Assembly (NCBI RefSeq): GCF_900148515.1
Contig: NZ_FRXN01000002.1
Span: 496,001 to 560,000 of the forward strand
Direction: 5' to 3'
Length of the DNA stretch: 64,000 bases
Origin: Algoriphagus zhangzhouensis
GTDB lineage: Bacteria; Bacteroidota; Bacteroidia; Cytophagales; Cyclobacteriaceae
Under the pieces are notes generated by a model. The model was not told where the DNA came from. It did not search any database and saw only the letters and a program-made list of their open reading frames with translations. The position numbers and the translations under genes were made by a program. Positions 45,501 to 53,027 of this stretch are shown here, one piece after another. Position 1 is the first letter of the stretch. Every line of letters begins with the position of its first letter.

Positions 45501-45781
45501 TCAATCGTTTGATAGCCGATAAAAGAAAAAATCAACACGGAGTTTTCTGAACTGGTTGAAATGGAGAACTCTCCATCCAAACCTGTAATGGTACCGTTTT
45601 GAGTTCCTTTTTCCAATACAGAAACTCCTGGCATCCCAAGCCCCGAATTGTCAGTAACATTTCCTTTCACTTGAGTCTGAGCAAGTGATTGAAATACCAC
45701 CGCCAGCATGACCAAAGCCCATAGCCCCATCCCTCTTATGAAGGTGTGCCGGACAGAGATTCTTCGTAAAACGTGTTTCAT
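42548..45781 (-). CDS. SusC/RagA-family TonB-dependent receptor
   Basis: A 1077-residue outer-membrane transporter. After the signal sequence comes a CarboxypepD_reg-like domain (VKGNVTDNSGLGMPGVSVLEKGTQNGTITGLDGEFSI), the linker QVVVVGYGTQRKVNVTGAVDQV, the plug (NLVQGLQGMSPGLNI, GGGPLIVIDGVAG, LRDAASAAIYGARAAFGVILITTKKG) and a 22-strand barrel ending SFGVNIDL. It is the first gene of a leftward operon with susD, a phosphodiesterase and betA. A TetR-type operator lies 83 bases upstream of its start codon. Confidence 0.95.
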   Translation of the reverse strand: MKHVLRRISVRHTFIRGMGLWALVMLAVVFQSLAQTQVKGNVTDNSGLGMPGVSVLEKGTQNGTITGLDGEFSISTSSENSVLIFSFIGYQTIEMPVDGQSTINITLKEEDTLLDQVVVVGYGTQRKVNVTGAVDQVSGEDIIDRPIANLVQGLQGMSPGLNITYQGGRPGSVPNINIRGFTSINGGGPLIVIDGVAGNNSDLLRLNPSDIESYSVLRDAASAAIYGARAAFGVILITTKKGQEGRQKISYNNYFSWGRPTVLVEPVTDPYIYSRVLETSTNNTPWDYVNYSDQHYQWAKERSEDPSVEDTRLDPNNPNLWAYMGNNNWYDYFFSPSSFSQNHSLSISGSSGGKVPVSYYVSGDYTNENGLNKLADDYWDRYSLRSRVTANPLPWLNVDNNLNIYQTKRADPTNSITDIYYLQPTDVAVNPDGTWANTSAGRLAGRLTDGGKNEENMFGFHNILRTTGTFLNGDLTVNANASFKREQWKYHRDQRRYNIGYGPGDVRAAGGDGSVIERNGDLSDIILDLYGRYEKTLGDHTFGILAGYNQQSYTYSTIQAEKRILISSSLPYIGLTTGDAFITPTYSTYGTRSVFGRANYSFKNKYILELNGRYDGSSRFPSSNRWGFFPSVSGSWLMMDEDFFSGLTNTVSTFKLRASYGGLGNQNVSDFGYIQALPTGLSSYLINGDRQTIITSSPSLAVDPNFYTWEQVVTSNFGLDFGMLADRITGSFDYFVRDTKGMLTDPVELPGVLGTSPPKQNAADLRTKGFELTLGYRDTYGSTANPVNFGMRLVLSDSRSEITKFQNEQNLFSNYRVGQQIGELWGLVNDGMFQSEDEIEQLDQSAIVPWGALDIVPGWPKYVDLDGDGKIERGQTTDDPKDLQVIGNTSARYRYGANVDVAWSGFDLSVFVQGVGKRDYYPHHYLFWGPYQQPYANVYPWNLDFYRGQADSEALMAQHSQSYIDAGLAEANLDSEYPILQSWLADNNYGSGLDIPQTKYLLSAAYLRIKNVTLGYTFPEVITDKIKVDRVRVFVSGENLFEFSSIKKFIDPEAINDGYGWAYPFQRKLSFGVNIDL

Positions 45782-45863
45782 AAATTATTCTATTGATTTG
45801 ATTCCTTGTCCAATTTTTTATTCCAAAACCAAACAGTTTACACCATTTTAAGAATTGAGTTTA

Positions 45864-45879
45864 TTGAATATTCATTCAA
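45864..45879 (-). promoter_or_regulatory. TetR-type operator upstream of susC
   Basis: TTGAATATTCATTCAA has 7-base arms with one mismatch and a 2-base spacer. A 30-base stretch starting here matches the sequence starting at 47118 at 25 positions. The remaining bases of this 363-base spacer (45782-46144) hold the terminator below and no recognisable gene. Confidence 0.6.
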
Positions 45880-46090
45880 TATTAAATATTGTAAATTACT
45901 TATCAAAGGAATTTAATTTCATTTCTTAATATCTTAACGAATAATTAATACTGATAAAGGAAATTTTACACAGAAGAAAAAGCTCGATAATAACTTGCCT
46001 GAATTAGGAGTTATCCCCATTAAAAAATGCCTTACCACCTATCTATAGAAGGAAATTTGGAAGATGACTTAACATTGAATTTGTAGCCAA

Positions 46091-46120
46091 AAAGAAAAAA
46101 GCAGCCTATCTGGCTGCTTT
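46091..46120 (-). terminator. Terminator of the metallophosphoesterase gene
   Basis: AAAGCAGCC (46098-46106) pairs with GGCTGCTTT (46112-46120); the minus strand continues with T-rich sequence. Confidence 0.85.
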
Positions 46121-46144
46121 CCATGATTCTCAAAAAAATCGCTT

Positions 46145-47041
46145 TTACATTAATGGGAAATAGTCATTTTCCACTTTCCCATCTTCATGAAGTTTGAGGA
46201 TCGCATAACCTGGAGGTGTTTCTAGGTAATATTGCTTACCTGCAGACTCCCCATCACCTTCACCCCACCAAAATCCACTTAGAGAACCGTTACAGAAGTA
46301 ATGAACATCATTGTACCAAGTTCTATCCAATAGATGCTGATGACCACTTAGACAAACTCTGACTTTGTCTTTATGCTTGTAGAATAATTTCTTCAATTCC
46401 TTGTGATCCTTATGTTGTCCTCCAACCAAAGCGTTGGTAATTGAAGTAATTGGAAAATGAGACATGATCAAAGTTGGAGTTCCTGCTGGAATACTTTCCA
46501 AATCCTTTTCCAGCCATGCCATTTGCTCATCTCCCAAGCTTATCCCTTCATGATTCCCATCCAAAATGATAAAGTGCCAATTCCCCTTGTCAAAACTGTA
46601 ATATTCAGAAGGTATCCCTAACCTTTCTACCACATAAGGCTTTCCATACATAGGCTCCTCATCTTTGTTTGGTACATCCCACCAAGGATCATGATTTCCA
46701 ATACAGCTGTAAACATCATCTTCCTTTATTTCTTCACGAAACAAATCCCAAGCTTTCCATTGCTCTAGCATTCTTTCTTTCGTGACTCCATCATATGACG
46801 CATCATGAATACTATCTCCACCATTTAGGTAAAAATCCGGCTTATGTTTTTTCACTAATTTGAGCCAAGCCAAAGCTCTATTTGGAATATCGTCTTCCGG
46901 CCTAATATGCACGTCGGTAATATGCGCCACTGTCAAATATGATTTCTTGGCCTTCTCTTCAGCCTCTGCGGGAATACTATTTGATACTGCAACTCCTGCA
47001 GAAAGCAAGGCCGATTTAGTTAAGAAACTTCTTCTCTTCAT
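46145..47041 (-). CDS. Tat-exported metallophosphoesterase
   Basis: A 298-residue calcineurin-like phosphoesterase with an N-terminal KRRSFLTKSALLSAG twin-arginine signal. The metal ligands are all present: ITDVHIRPEDD, LNGGDSIHD, GNHDPWWD, MSHFPI and SGHQHLLD. The similar family member GpdQ splits glycerophosphodiesters, but CpdA-like cyclic-nucleotide activity cannot be excluded. An operator for the divergent TetR gene lies 77 bases upstream of its start, which links it to the susC operon. Confidence 0.85.
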   Translation of the reverse strand: MKRRSFLTKSALLSAGVAVSNSIPAEAEEKAKKSYLTVAHITDVHIRPEDDIPNRALAWLKLVKKHKPDFYLNGGDSIHDASYDGVTKERMLEQWKAWDLFREEIKEDDVYSCIGNHDPWWDVPNKDEEPMYGKPYVVERLGIPSEYYSFDKGNWHFIILDGNHEGISLGDEQMAWLEKDLESIPAGTPTLIMSHFPITSITNALVGGQHKDHKELKKLFYKHKDKVRVCLSGHQHLLDRTWYNDVHYFCNGSLSGFWWGEGDGESAGKQYYLETPPGYAILKLHEDGKVENDYFPLM

Positions 47042-47117
47042 TCTGGATATTTTCGATTCTAGATTCTGGTTTTCAATATTTTAGTGCAGGAAAACAACAA
47101 AAACTGAAACATTTTTG

Positions 47118-47133
47118 TTGAATGACCATTCAA
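47118..47133. promoter_or_regulatory. TetR-type operator between the metallophosphoesterase and tetR genes
   Basis: TTGAATGACCATTCAA is a perfect palindrome with 7-base arms and a 2-base spacer. It lies in the divergent promoter region, 77 bases upstream of the metallophosphoesterase and 82 bases before tetR. Confidence 0.65.
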
Positions 47134-47214
47134 TATTATGTATTGTATTTTTTTAAACAAAAGAACATAGATTAAATAGAAAGTTGATTAACTTAGTTTT
47201 ATTATATATTTAAC

Positions 47215-47799
47215 ATGAGCAGCAAAGTTTCCACTGATAGGAAAAGAGAAATAATTGAGGGCTTTTATGAGCTAGCAAAAATCAATGGGATCGAAAACAC
47301 CTCGATAGCCAAAATCGGGAAACACTTAGGGATGCCACCAAGCTTGATCATGCATTATTTCCCGACCCGAAACATTCTGATATCCAATTTAATTTCTTTC
47401 ATTCTCAAGAGGATTCTAAAAATATACACTCCTATCATCAAGGAGTTAAGAACTCAGAACTATACCGACCCCGAAACTTTCGTGAATCGTTTGTTTTCTA
47501 GAGACTGGAATTTGCTGATTGATGATGGCGTATTTTATAGCTGTTTCAGTTTGATTTTTAGAAATGAAACCATCAAGAGAGAATTCCGAAATCTTCACGT
47601 CAAGCTTAGAGAGGACCTGAAGGAAATCTTAGATCAAGATGAAAATTTAAAAGAAAAAAATACCGCTCTGTTGTCAGAGCAGATTTTCGTAATCGTGGAG
47701 GGAGCTTATTATTACCTTTCTATGGTTGAAGATCAGGAAGAGTATGAAGCAAAGGTCATAATTTTTAAAAATCAGGTTTACCAACTTCTTCAACCTTAG
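47215..47799 (+). CDS. TetR-family regulator, BetI-like
   Basis: A 194-residue regulator with a TetR HTH at residues 10-60: REIIEGFYELAKINGIENTSIAKIGKHLGMPPSLIMHYFPTRNILISNLI. The ENTSIAKIGKHLGM...IMHYF arrangement recalls BetI, the choline-sensing repressor, but the C-terminal ligand domain is not diagnostic to the eye. Two palindromes of the same type lie upstream of the divergent metallophosphoesterase and of susC, and are its likely operators. Confidence 0.85.
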   Translation: MSSKVSTDRKREIIEGFYELAKINGIENTSIAKIGKHLGMPPSLIMHYFPTRNILISNLISFILKRILKIYTPIIKELRTQNYTDPETFVNRLFSRDWNLLIDDGVFYSCFSLIFRNETIKREFRNLHVKLREDLKEILDQDENLKEKNTALLSEQIFVIVEGAYYYLSMVEDQEEYEAKVIIFKNQVYQLLQP

Positions 47800-47920
47800 C
47801 ATCCCGTCTACCAATCATCTAGTTAATTTTTTGTACTTTGAGGCATCAGATTTTTCTTCTCTGAAGCCCTATCTTTTGAGAAACTTTTCCGATAAGTCCA
47901 TCAAACCCAGTACAAACGAA

Positions 47921-48373
47921 ATGAAAAACATTTTTGAACCTGAAGTAACAAAAGAGCTAATCACCAGAATTAATGCTCTTACACCTGAAACCCAACCTCA
48001 ATGGGGTAAAATGAGCGTGGATCAAATGTTGGCTCATTGTTCTGTAGCTTATGAGATGGCATTCACAAATAAACACCCCAAGCCAAATGGTTTCATGCGA
48101 TTCATGCTAAAAGCCTTTGTCAAAAATGGAGTAGTGAATGAAAAACCATATCCTAAAAATTCCAGAACGGCACCCGCTTTTATCATTTCAGATCATAGAG
48201 ATTTTGAAAAAGAAAAAGATCAGTTGATCTCTTATCTCAATCATACACAGCACTTAGGCTATGATCATTTTGAAGGAAAAGAATCCCTTTCCTTTGGTCC
48301 TATGACGGCATTGGAGTGGAACAATCTCTTTTATAAACACCTCGATCATCATCTGACCCAGTTTGGAGTATGA
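47921..48373 (+). CDS. DUF1569/DinB-like protein
   Basis: A 150-residue protein from the ATG at 47921; a longer TTG-initiated form is possible but less likely. The four-helix pattern carries QWGKMSVDQMLAHCSVAYEMAF, and SFGPMTALEWNNLFYKHLDHHLTQFGV, which supplies the HxxxH-type metal ligands of the DinB superfamily. The thiol or substrate is unknown. Its stop overlaps the start of the next gene by four bases. Confidence 0.78.
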   Translation: MKNIFEPEVTKELITRINALTPETQPQWGKMSVDQMLAHCSVAYEMAFTNKHPKPNGFMRFMLKAFVKNGVVNEKPYPKNSRTAPAFIISDHRDFEKEKDQLISYLNHTQHLGYDHFEGKESLSFGPMTALEWNNLFYKHLDHHLTQFGV

Positions 48374-48738
48374 TCCAACCTGGAAAATCCATACGGACAT
48401 TTATTGGAGCCAAAAACTTTGAGGAAAGTTGCAGGTTTTATGAGACTTTGGAATTCCAACTCAATCATCATGGAAAAGGCTTTGCCTATGTCTCTATAAG
48501 CCCTGAAATTGGTTTTTATCTTCAGGATTACTACGTAAAATCATGGTGCGAAAACAGCATGGTTTTCTTGGAAGTAGAGGATTTGGAAGCTTATCTAGAG
48601 AAAATCATAAGCTTGGACTTACCTGAAAAATTCCCCGGAGTAAAGGTTTCCCCTATTAGAAAAGATACCTGGGGTAATGAGTTTTTCATCCATGATCCTG
48701 CTGGTGTTCTTTGGCATATTGGCCAGTTTACACCTTAA
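48370..48738 (+). CDS. VOC-superfamily (glyoxalase/bleomycin-resistance-like) protein
   Basis: A 122-residue protein with two beta-alpha-beta-beta units: KSIRTFIGAKNFEESCRFYETLEFQLNHHGKGFAYV and SMVFLEVEDLEAYLEKIISLDL...DTWGNEFFIHDPAGVLWHIGQF. The DPAGVLWHIGQF end is typical. The substrate is unknown. It is coupled to the DinB-like gene (ATGA overlap). Confidence 0.8.
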   Translation: MIQPGKSIRTFIGAKNFEESCRFYETLEFQLNHHGKGFAYVSISPEIGFYLQDYYVKSWCENSMVFLEVEDLEAYLEKIISLDLPEKFPGVKVSPIRKDTWGNEFFIHDPAGVLWHIGQFTP

Positions 48739-48840
48739 TTTTCAGTTATATACAAAACCAATTGGTTTAGTTATATTTCCTAAAACCTCAGGATTTATGA
48801 TATTAAATGCCTAATTTTTAAGACACTAAACTCCATAACC

Positions 48841-49452
48841 ATGAAAAAACTACTTGCAATTACACTTTTTACTTTTTCTATGGCCTTTTCCACGTTCGCA
48901 CAGGAATCAAGTCCGATGAGAGAATTCAACCAATTCTTAGCTAAAAACTTGAAGTATGGCAGTGAATTAAGGCATGAAAGAATCCAAGGGCCGGTGACTG
49001 TTTCATTGAACATCAATGAAAAAGGAGAATTGAAAAATCAGCCCGAGCTGGTAGGAGGAAATGAAGACCTTGCTCAAGAAGTTTATCTTTCAATTGAAAA
49101 AATGGAGGCAGAAGGGATTTCTAAATTTATCGAACCTGAATTTTTCGGCAAAGAGGTATTGGTAAGTGTTGAGTTTAAACTTTCTGAATCTAATAGAACG
49201 GGATTTTATGTCCCAAACACACCCGAAAATGAAAACAAGGAATTAGAAAAGCTAAATATAGCAATTGACGAGAATCCATATTTCGCTCCCAACTACATTA
49301 AAAGAGCAGAATTTTATGAGCACATGGGCAAGAAAGTTCAAGCTCAATTGGATACAGAATATGCGGAGTTATTGAAGGAAAAAAATATATCAACAATAGT
49401 TGTTGTTGGTTATATATCTAACGATATCCAAAGAAAGTTGAAAAGCGAATAG
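48841..49452 (+). CDS. Exported TonB-C-like/TPR protein, paralog of 35291-35899
   Basis: A 203-residue protein with a signal peptide (FSTFAQ). Like the protein at 35291 it has a TonB-C-like beta part (FLAKNLKYGSELRHERIQGPVTVSLNINEKGELKNQPELVGGNEDLAQEV) and a C-terminal TPR-like helix pair (NKELEKLNIAIDENPYFAPNYIKRAEFYEHMGKKVQAQLD). Sequence identity is low but the order is the same. A terminator follows. Confidence 0.6.
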   Translation: MKKLLAITLFTFSMAFSTFAQESSPMREFNQFLAKNLKYGSELRHERIQGPVTVSLNINEKGELKNQPELVGGNEDLAQEVYLSIEKMEAEGISKFIEPEFFGKEVLVSVEFKLSESNRTGFYVPNTPENENKELEKLNIAIDENPYFAPNYIKRAEFYEHMGKKVQAQLDTEYAELLKEKNISTIVVVGYISNDIQRKLKSE

Positions 49453-49474
49453 TTACCCTCACATTCAAGGACTT

Positions 49475-49506
49475 GCACCCCTATTTCCATTGGGGTGCTT
49501 TTTTAT
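49475..49506 (+). terminator. Terminator after the TonB-C/TPR gene
   Basis: GCACCCC (49475-49481) pairs with GGGGTGC (49492-49498), followed by TTTTTTA. Confidence 0.88.
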
Positions 49507-49568
49507 TGGACTCTATTTTTCCTTTGTTCAAAGGTTTCATAAGTTTATTCCTCAGAATAAAAGCTATC

Positions 49569-50069
49569 ATGAAGCAGTACCTGTCCCTACTTTTTCTTAT
49601 TTCCTTATTTGCATTTTCTTGTGCCGAAAAGAAAACAGAATTAAATGAGGAAGAGGCTATTGAAGTCATTCAAGAGCCAGTGGAGGAAACCTTGGATGAA
49701 TTCCCTGAAACGATTGAAATCCCCATGTCCATGGGAGACAATTCCAGAACATCTTTGGATTGGAACGGTACTTATTTGGGAAACCTTCCTTGTGCCAGCT
49801 GCGAAGGAATCGAGACAAAAATCACCCTCAACACAGACGGAACATATCATTATACCACCCATTACTTTGGGCTAAATGATGCCCTTGAGCATGAGTTTTT
49901 AGGCAAATTCACTTGGGATGAGACCGGCTCCATTATTACACTTCAAGGAGTCAATGGGATCCCCGGTAAATACAAAGTAGGAGAGAACCAATTATGGCAT
50001 CTGGATATGGACGGCAACCGAATCACAGGAGATTTGGCTGACCGCTATATTTTGAAGAAACAGTTCTGA
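49569..50069 (+). CDS. NlpE-like lipoprotein
   Basis: About 166 residues from the ATG at 49569, which places the lipobox (FAFSCAEKK) correctly. The NlpE N-terminal motif is clear: WNGTYLGNLPCASCEGIETKITLNTDGTYHYTTHYFG, including the CxxC that binds copper or forms a disulfide in E. coli NlpE. In Bacteroidota the role may be envelope or copper stress. It ends one base before the stop codon of the convergent oxyR. Confidence 0.85.
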   Translation: MKQYLSLLFLISLFAFSCAEKKTELNEEEAIEVIQEPVEETLDEFPETIEIPMSMGDNSRTSLDWNGTYLGNLPCASCEGIETKITLNTDGTYHYTTHYFGLNDALEHEFLGKFTWDETGSIITLQGVNGIPGKYKVGENQLWHLDMDGNRITGDLADRYILKKQF

Positions 50070-51002
50070 TTATTTAAATCGAACGATTTTTCCGTGAGCT
50101 TTTGAAGTCATCTCTTGAGGAATAGATTCGGTGATTTCATTGAAAAGCAACTCTACCAGTTTTTGCTTTAAATAGCTGCGATTCAAAATAATACTCACCT
50201 CTCTTGTCGGGGATTCCCCTTCGAAAGGTCTCAGTCTTGTTTTCTCCTCATCAGAAAGCTCATCAGTAGCAAGCTCAGGTAGCAATGTCAAACCCTGATA
50301 TCGATTTACCATATTTTTCAAGCCTTCCAAGGAGCCGCTTTCGTAGTGGAAGTTTTGATGGCCACTATTGGTTTGGTCACAGAAGTTGATCACTTGATCC
50401 CGAAAACAATGTCCCTGCTGCATGATCCACAATTCATCTGATTTGATTTGTTCAACACGGACTTCCTTTTGAGCCAAAAGAGGATGATTTTTGGAAAGGT
50501 AAACGTAAAACTTTTCGTAAAACATCGGCTTTTCCACAATCCCTGGCTCAGCCACAGGGGTAACTATTATCCCCAAGTCCAACTCATCATTTTTAAGTCT
50601 TCTCACCACTTCTTCGGTGACCATTTCCTGAACTTCCAATTTGACATTTGGATACTTTTCCAAAAATCTCCTAACAAACCTATGCAATAAGTAAGGAGCG
50701 AGCGTCGGAATGATTCCCAATTTGATGGTTCCGGAGATATCTCCTTTTAGTTGGGCGACCAATTCCAAAATCCCCTTGCTTTCAGAGACAACCTTTTTGG
50801 CCTGAGCAATGATCTGAACTCCAATCTCAGTAGGAATCACAGGCATTTTACTCCGATCAAACAAGATCACACCCAACTCACGCTCCAATTTGCTCAATTG
50901 AGCACTTAAGGTTGGCTGGGTTACAAAGCATGATTCTGCTGCCTGTCCAAAATGTCGGTACTTATCTACTGCTATTAGATATTCAAGTTGCTGGATTGTC
51001 AT
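50070..51002 (-). CDS. oxyR: Hydrogen-peroxide-responsive LysR regulator OxyR
   Basis: A 310-residue LysR-type regulator. The N-terminal HTH is TIQQLEYLIAVDKYRHFGQAAESCFVTQPTLSAQLSKLERELGVILFDR. The sensor region keeps both redox cysteines with E. coli spacing in GHCFRDQVINFC (Cys about 200 and 209). So it should sense peroxide by a disulfide. No catalase or ahpC gene is adjacent. Its stop codon abuts that of the NlpE-like gene. Confidence 0.92.
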   Translation of the reverse strand: MTIQQLEYLIAVDKYRHFGQAAESCFVTQPTLSAQLSKLERELGVILFDRSKMPVIPTEIGVQIIAQAKKVVSESKGILELVAQLKGDISGTIKLGIIPTLAPYLLHRFVRRFLEKYPNVKLEVQEMVTEEVVRRLKNDELDLGIIVTPVAEPGIVEKPMFYEKFYVYLSKNHPLLAQKEVRVEQIKSDELWIMQQGHCFRDQVINFCDQTNSGHQNFHYESGSLEGLKNMVNRYQGLTLLPELATDELSDEEKTRLRPFEGESPTREVSIILNRSYLKQKLVELLFNEITESIPQEMTSKAHGKIVRFK

Positions 51003-51190
51003 TTCTAAGGGGTTTCGATGCTAATTTAGAAAAAGCTGAATAGGTTCAACAGCCAAATTCTTTTTGCTTTTGGTCAATTCATCCATTTTTTTCGGTTCAT
51101 CATCCCTTTCAGCTTCGCTTTCCTAAAGATTTCCAGTATTTTATGTTTTTGGATAGACCAAAAACAATCAAACCCAAAACCCTATCAAAC

Positions 51191-52492
51191 ATGTCAAAAT
51201 CTAATTTTTCAAGGAGAAAATTTATCGGTACCAGCCTGCTTACTGGAGCCGGTTTAGGATTAACTCCTCAGTTTTCATTTGCTTCTTCAGCCAAAAAAGC
51301 ATCAGACTCCAGTATCAACCTAGGGTTTATCGGAGTCGGCAGACAAGCAATGGGCCTACTTAATCGCTTTATGGCATTACCGGAAATTGAAGTTCTGGCA
51401 GCTGCCGATGTCTATGAAGTGAAGCGAGAAAGATTCATCCAAAGAGTAAAAAAGAATTACGCTGATCGAGGGACTGCAGCTCCAGAAATCAAAGTTTATG
51501 AGGATTATCAAGACCTATTGGCCAATCCAAATATAGATGCGGTAGTGATTGCAACTCCAGATCATTGGCATGCCAAAATCGCCATAGATGCCTGCAAGGC
51601 CAAGAAGGATATTTATCTTGAAAAACCATTGACTTTTACCATTGTTGAAGGACAAGAATTGGTAAAAGCAGTGCGGGAGAATTCGATTGTCTTGGCTGTG
51701 GGAAGCATGCAAAGATCTGCTGTCAATTTTCAAACTGCTGTGGCACATGTACAAAAAGGGAAACTGGGTAAGTTGAAGCAGGTTTTAGCTCATGTTGGAG
51801 AAAACCCATTTCCAAAACCATACGATCTTCCTAAAGAAACGGTCCCTGCTGGATTGAATTGGGAAATGTGGACTGGGCCTCTTCCAAATATTTCATACAA
51901 TCCTGAATTGGATCCGCCGATTTCTCTAAATCCTGAGGAAAACGAAAAGTATTGGGGTGCTTGGAGATGGTATGAAGAAACCGGTGGCGGACTGATGACC
52001 GATTGGGGAGCTCATATGATTGATGTAGCCCAATGGGGGATGGGAATGGATAGAAATGGACCTGTTGAAATCCTACCGCCAGCTGGAGACAAGCCCTTGA
52101 TTTATAAATATGCTAATGGACTTGAGCTTTGGATTACTCCATTTGATGAAGGTAGACAGGGAGTGAAGTTTATTGGTGAAAAAGGATGGATTAAGGTTTC
52201 TAGAGGCAATTATGACACTTCAATCCCAGAACTTGCATTGGAAGACAAGCCAGAGAACTTCAATTATGATCAGCACTACATAGATTTTGTAGAATCTATC
52301 AACCGAAGAAAAGACCCGATGGTCCCAGTAGAAATCGGGCATAGCTCCTGTTCCACTTGTACCTTAGGTAATATCGCCCATCAATTGGGAAGACCTCTAA
52401 AATGGAATCCTATCGCACAAAACTTTGGTGACGATTATGAGGCAAATACCAAATTGCATTACGTTTATCAACACGGAATATCGCTCACTTAG
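51191..52492 (+). CDS. Tat-exported Gfo/Idh/MocA-family oxidoreductase
   Basis: About 433 residues from the ATG at 51191; an ATG at 51143 would add 16 residues before the twin-arginine signal FSRRKFIGTSLLTGAG. The nucleotide-binding fold has LGFIGVGRQAMGLLNRF and VVIATPDHWHAKIAIDACKAKKDIYLEKPLT with the catalytic Lys in EKP. The C-terminal part has WRWYEETGGGLMTDWGAHMIDVAQWGMG. Exported members usually act on sugars or glycosides; the substrate is unknown. Confidence 0.88.
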   Translation: MSKSNFSRRKFIGTSLLTGAGLGLTPQFSFASSAKKASDSSINLGFIGVGRQAMGLLNRFMALPEIEVLAAADVYEVKRERFIQRVKKNYADRGTAAPEIKVYEDYQDLLANPNIDAVVIATPDHWHAKIAIDACKAKKDIYLEKPLTFTIVEGQELVKAVRENSIVLAVGSMQRSAVNFQTAVAHVQKGKLGKLKQVLAHVGENPFPKPYDLPKETVPAGLNWEMWTGPLPNISYNPELDPPISLNPEENEKYWGAWRWYEETGGGLMTDWGAHMIDVAQWGMGMDRNGPVEILPPAGDKPLIYKYANGLELWITPFDEGRQGVKFIGEKGWIKVSRGNYDTSIPELALEDKPENFNYDQHYIDFVESINRRKDPMVPVEIGHSSCSTCTLGNIAHQLGRPLKWNPIAQNFGDDYEANTKLHYVYQHGISLT

Positions 52493-52583
52493 TCAGTAAT
52501 AGCTGATTTTATAAAGAGAGATTAATCGGGGAGAGTTTTCTATTTCCATGGATTCAAATTAAATTGAGTCAAATTTAGATTCC

Positions 52584-53021
52584 ATGGCAAACCTTAGAGA
52601 ACTCTCCCTTTTACTTTATACCAATTCAAGGCTTTTAATTCAGGCTATTCAGTCTCGGCTGAATGAATTTGAAATCACTTATCCACAGTACCTTACCTTG
52701 GCAGTTCTTTGGGAGGAAGACGGGCAATACGTCAACCAAATCGGACAAAAATTAGCCTTGGACTCAGGTACTTTGACTCCTTTAATCAAAAAACTAGAGG
52801 CTCATAACTATGTGAAAAGAATCCGAAGCGAAGAGGATGAGCGCAAAGTGAAAGTGGAACTTACCTATCCTGGAAAAACCCTTCAATCCAAAATCAACGC
52901 TGCCTTACATCGCCTAGAAATTGATTTTGGAGGCGAAGACAATATTGAAGTGGGCACCTTTATCACAGCGATGGAATTGCTCCAGGGAAAAATCAAAAAC
53001 TTCCAGGAAGAAGAAAAATAA
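52584..53021 (+). CDS. MarR-family regulator of the OhrR type without the sensing cysteine
   Basis: A 145-residue winged-helix protein closely patterned on OhrR: ITYPQYLTLAVLWEEDGQYVNQIGQKLALDSGTLTPLIKKLEAHNYVKRIRSEEDERKVKVELT. In OhrR the peroxide-sensing Cys sits in LCFALY; here that stretch reads LSLLLY, so the cysteine is absent. Sensing must use another ligand or mechanism. The stop codon is 6 bases from that of the convergent quinone oxidoreductase gene. Confidence 0.85.
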   Translation: MANLRELSLLLYTNSRLLIQAIQSRLNEFEITYPQYLTLAVLWEEDGQYVNQIGQKLALDSGTLTPLIKKLEAHNYVKRIRSEEDERKVKVELTYPGKTLQSKINAALHRLEIDFGGEDNIEVGTFITAMELLQGKIKNFQEEEK

Positions 53022-53027
53022 AGGGAA

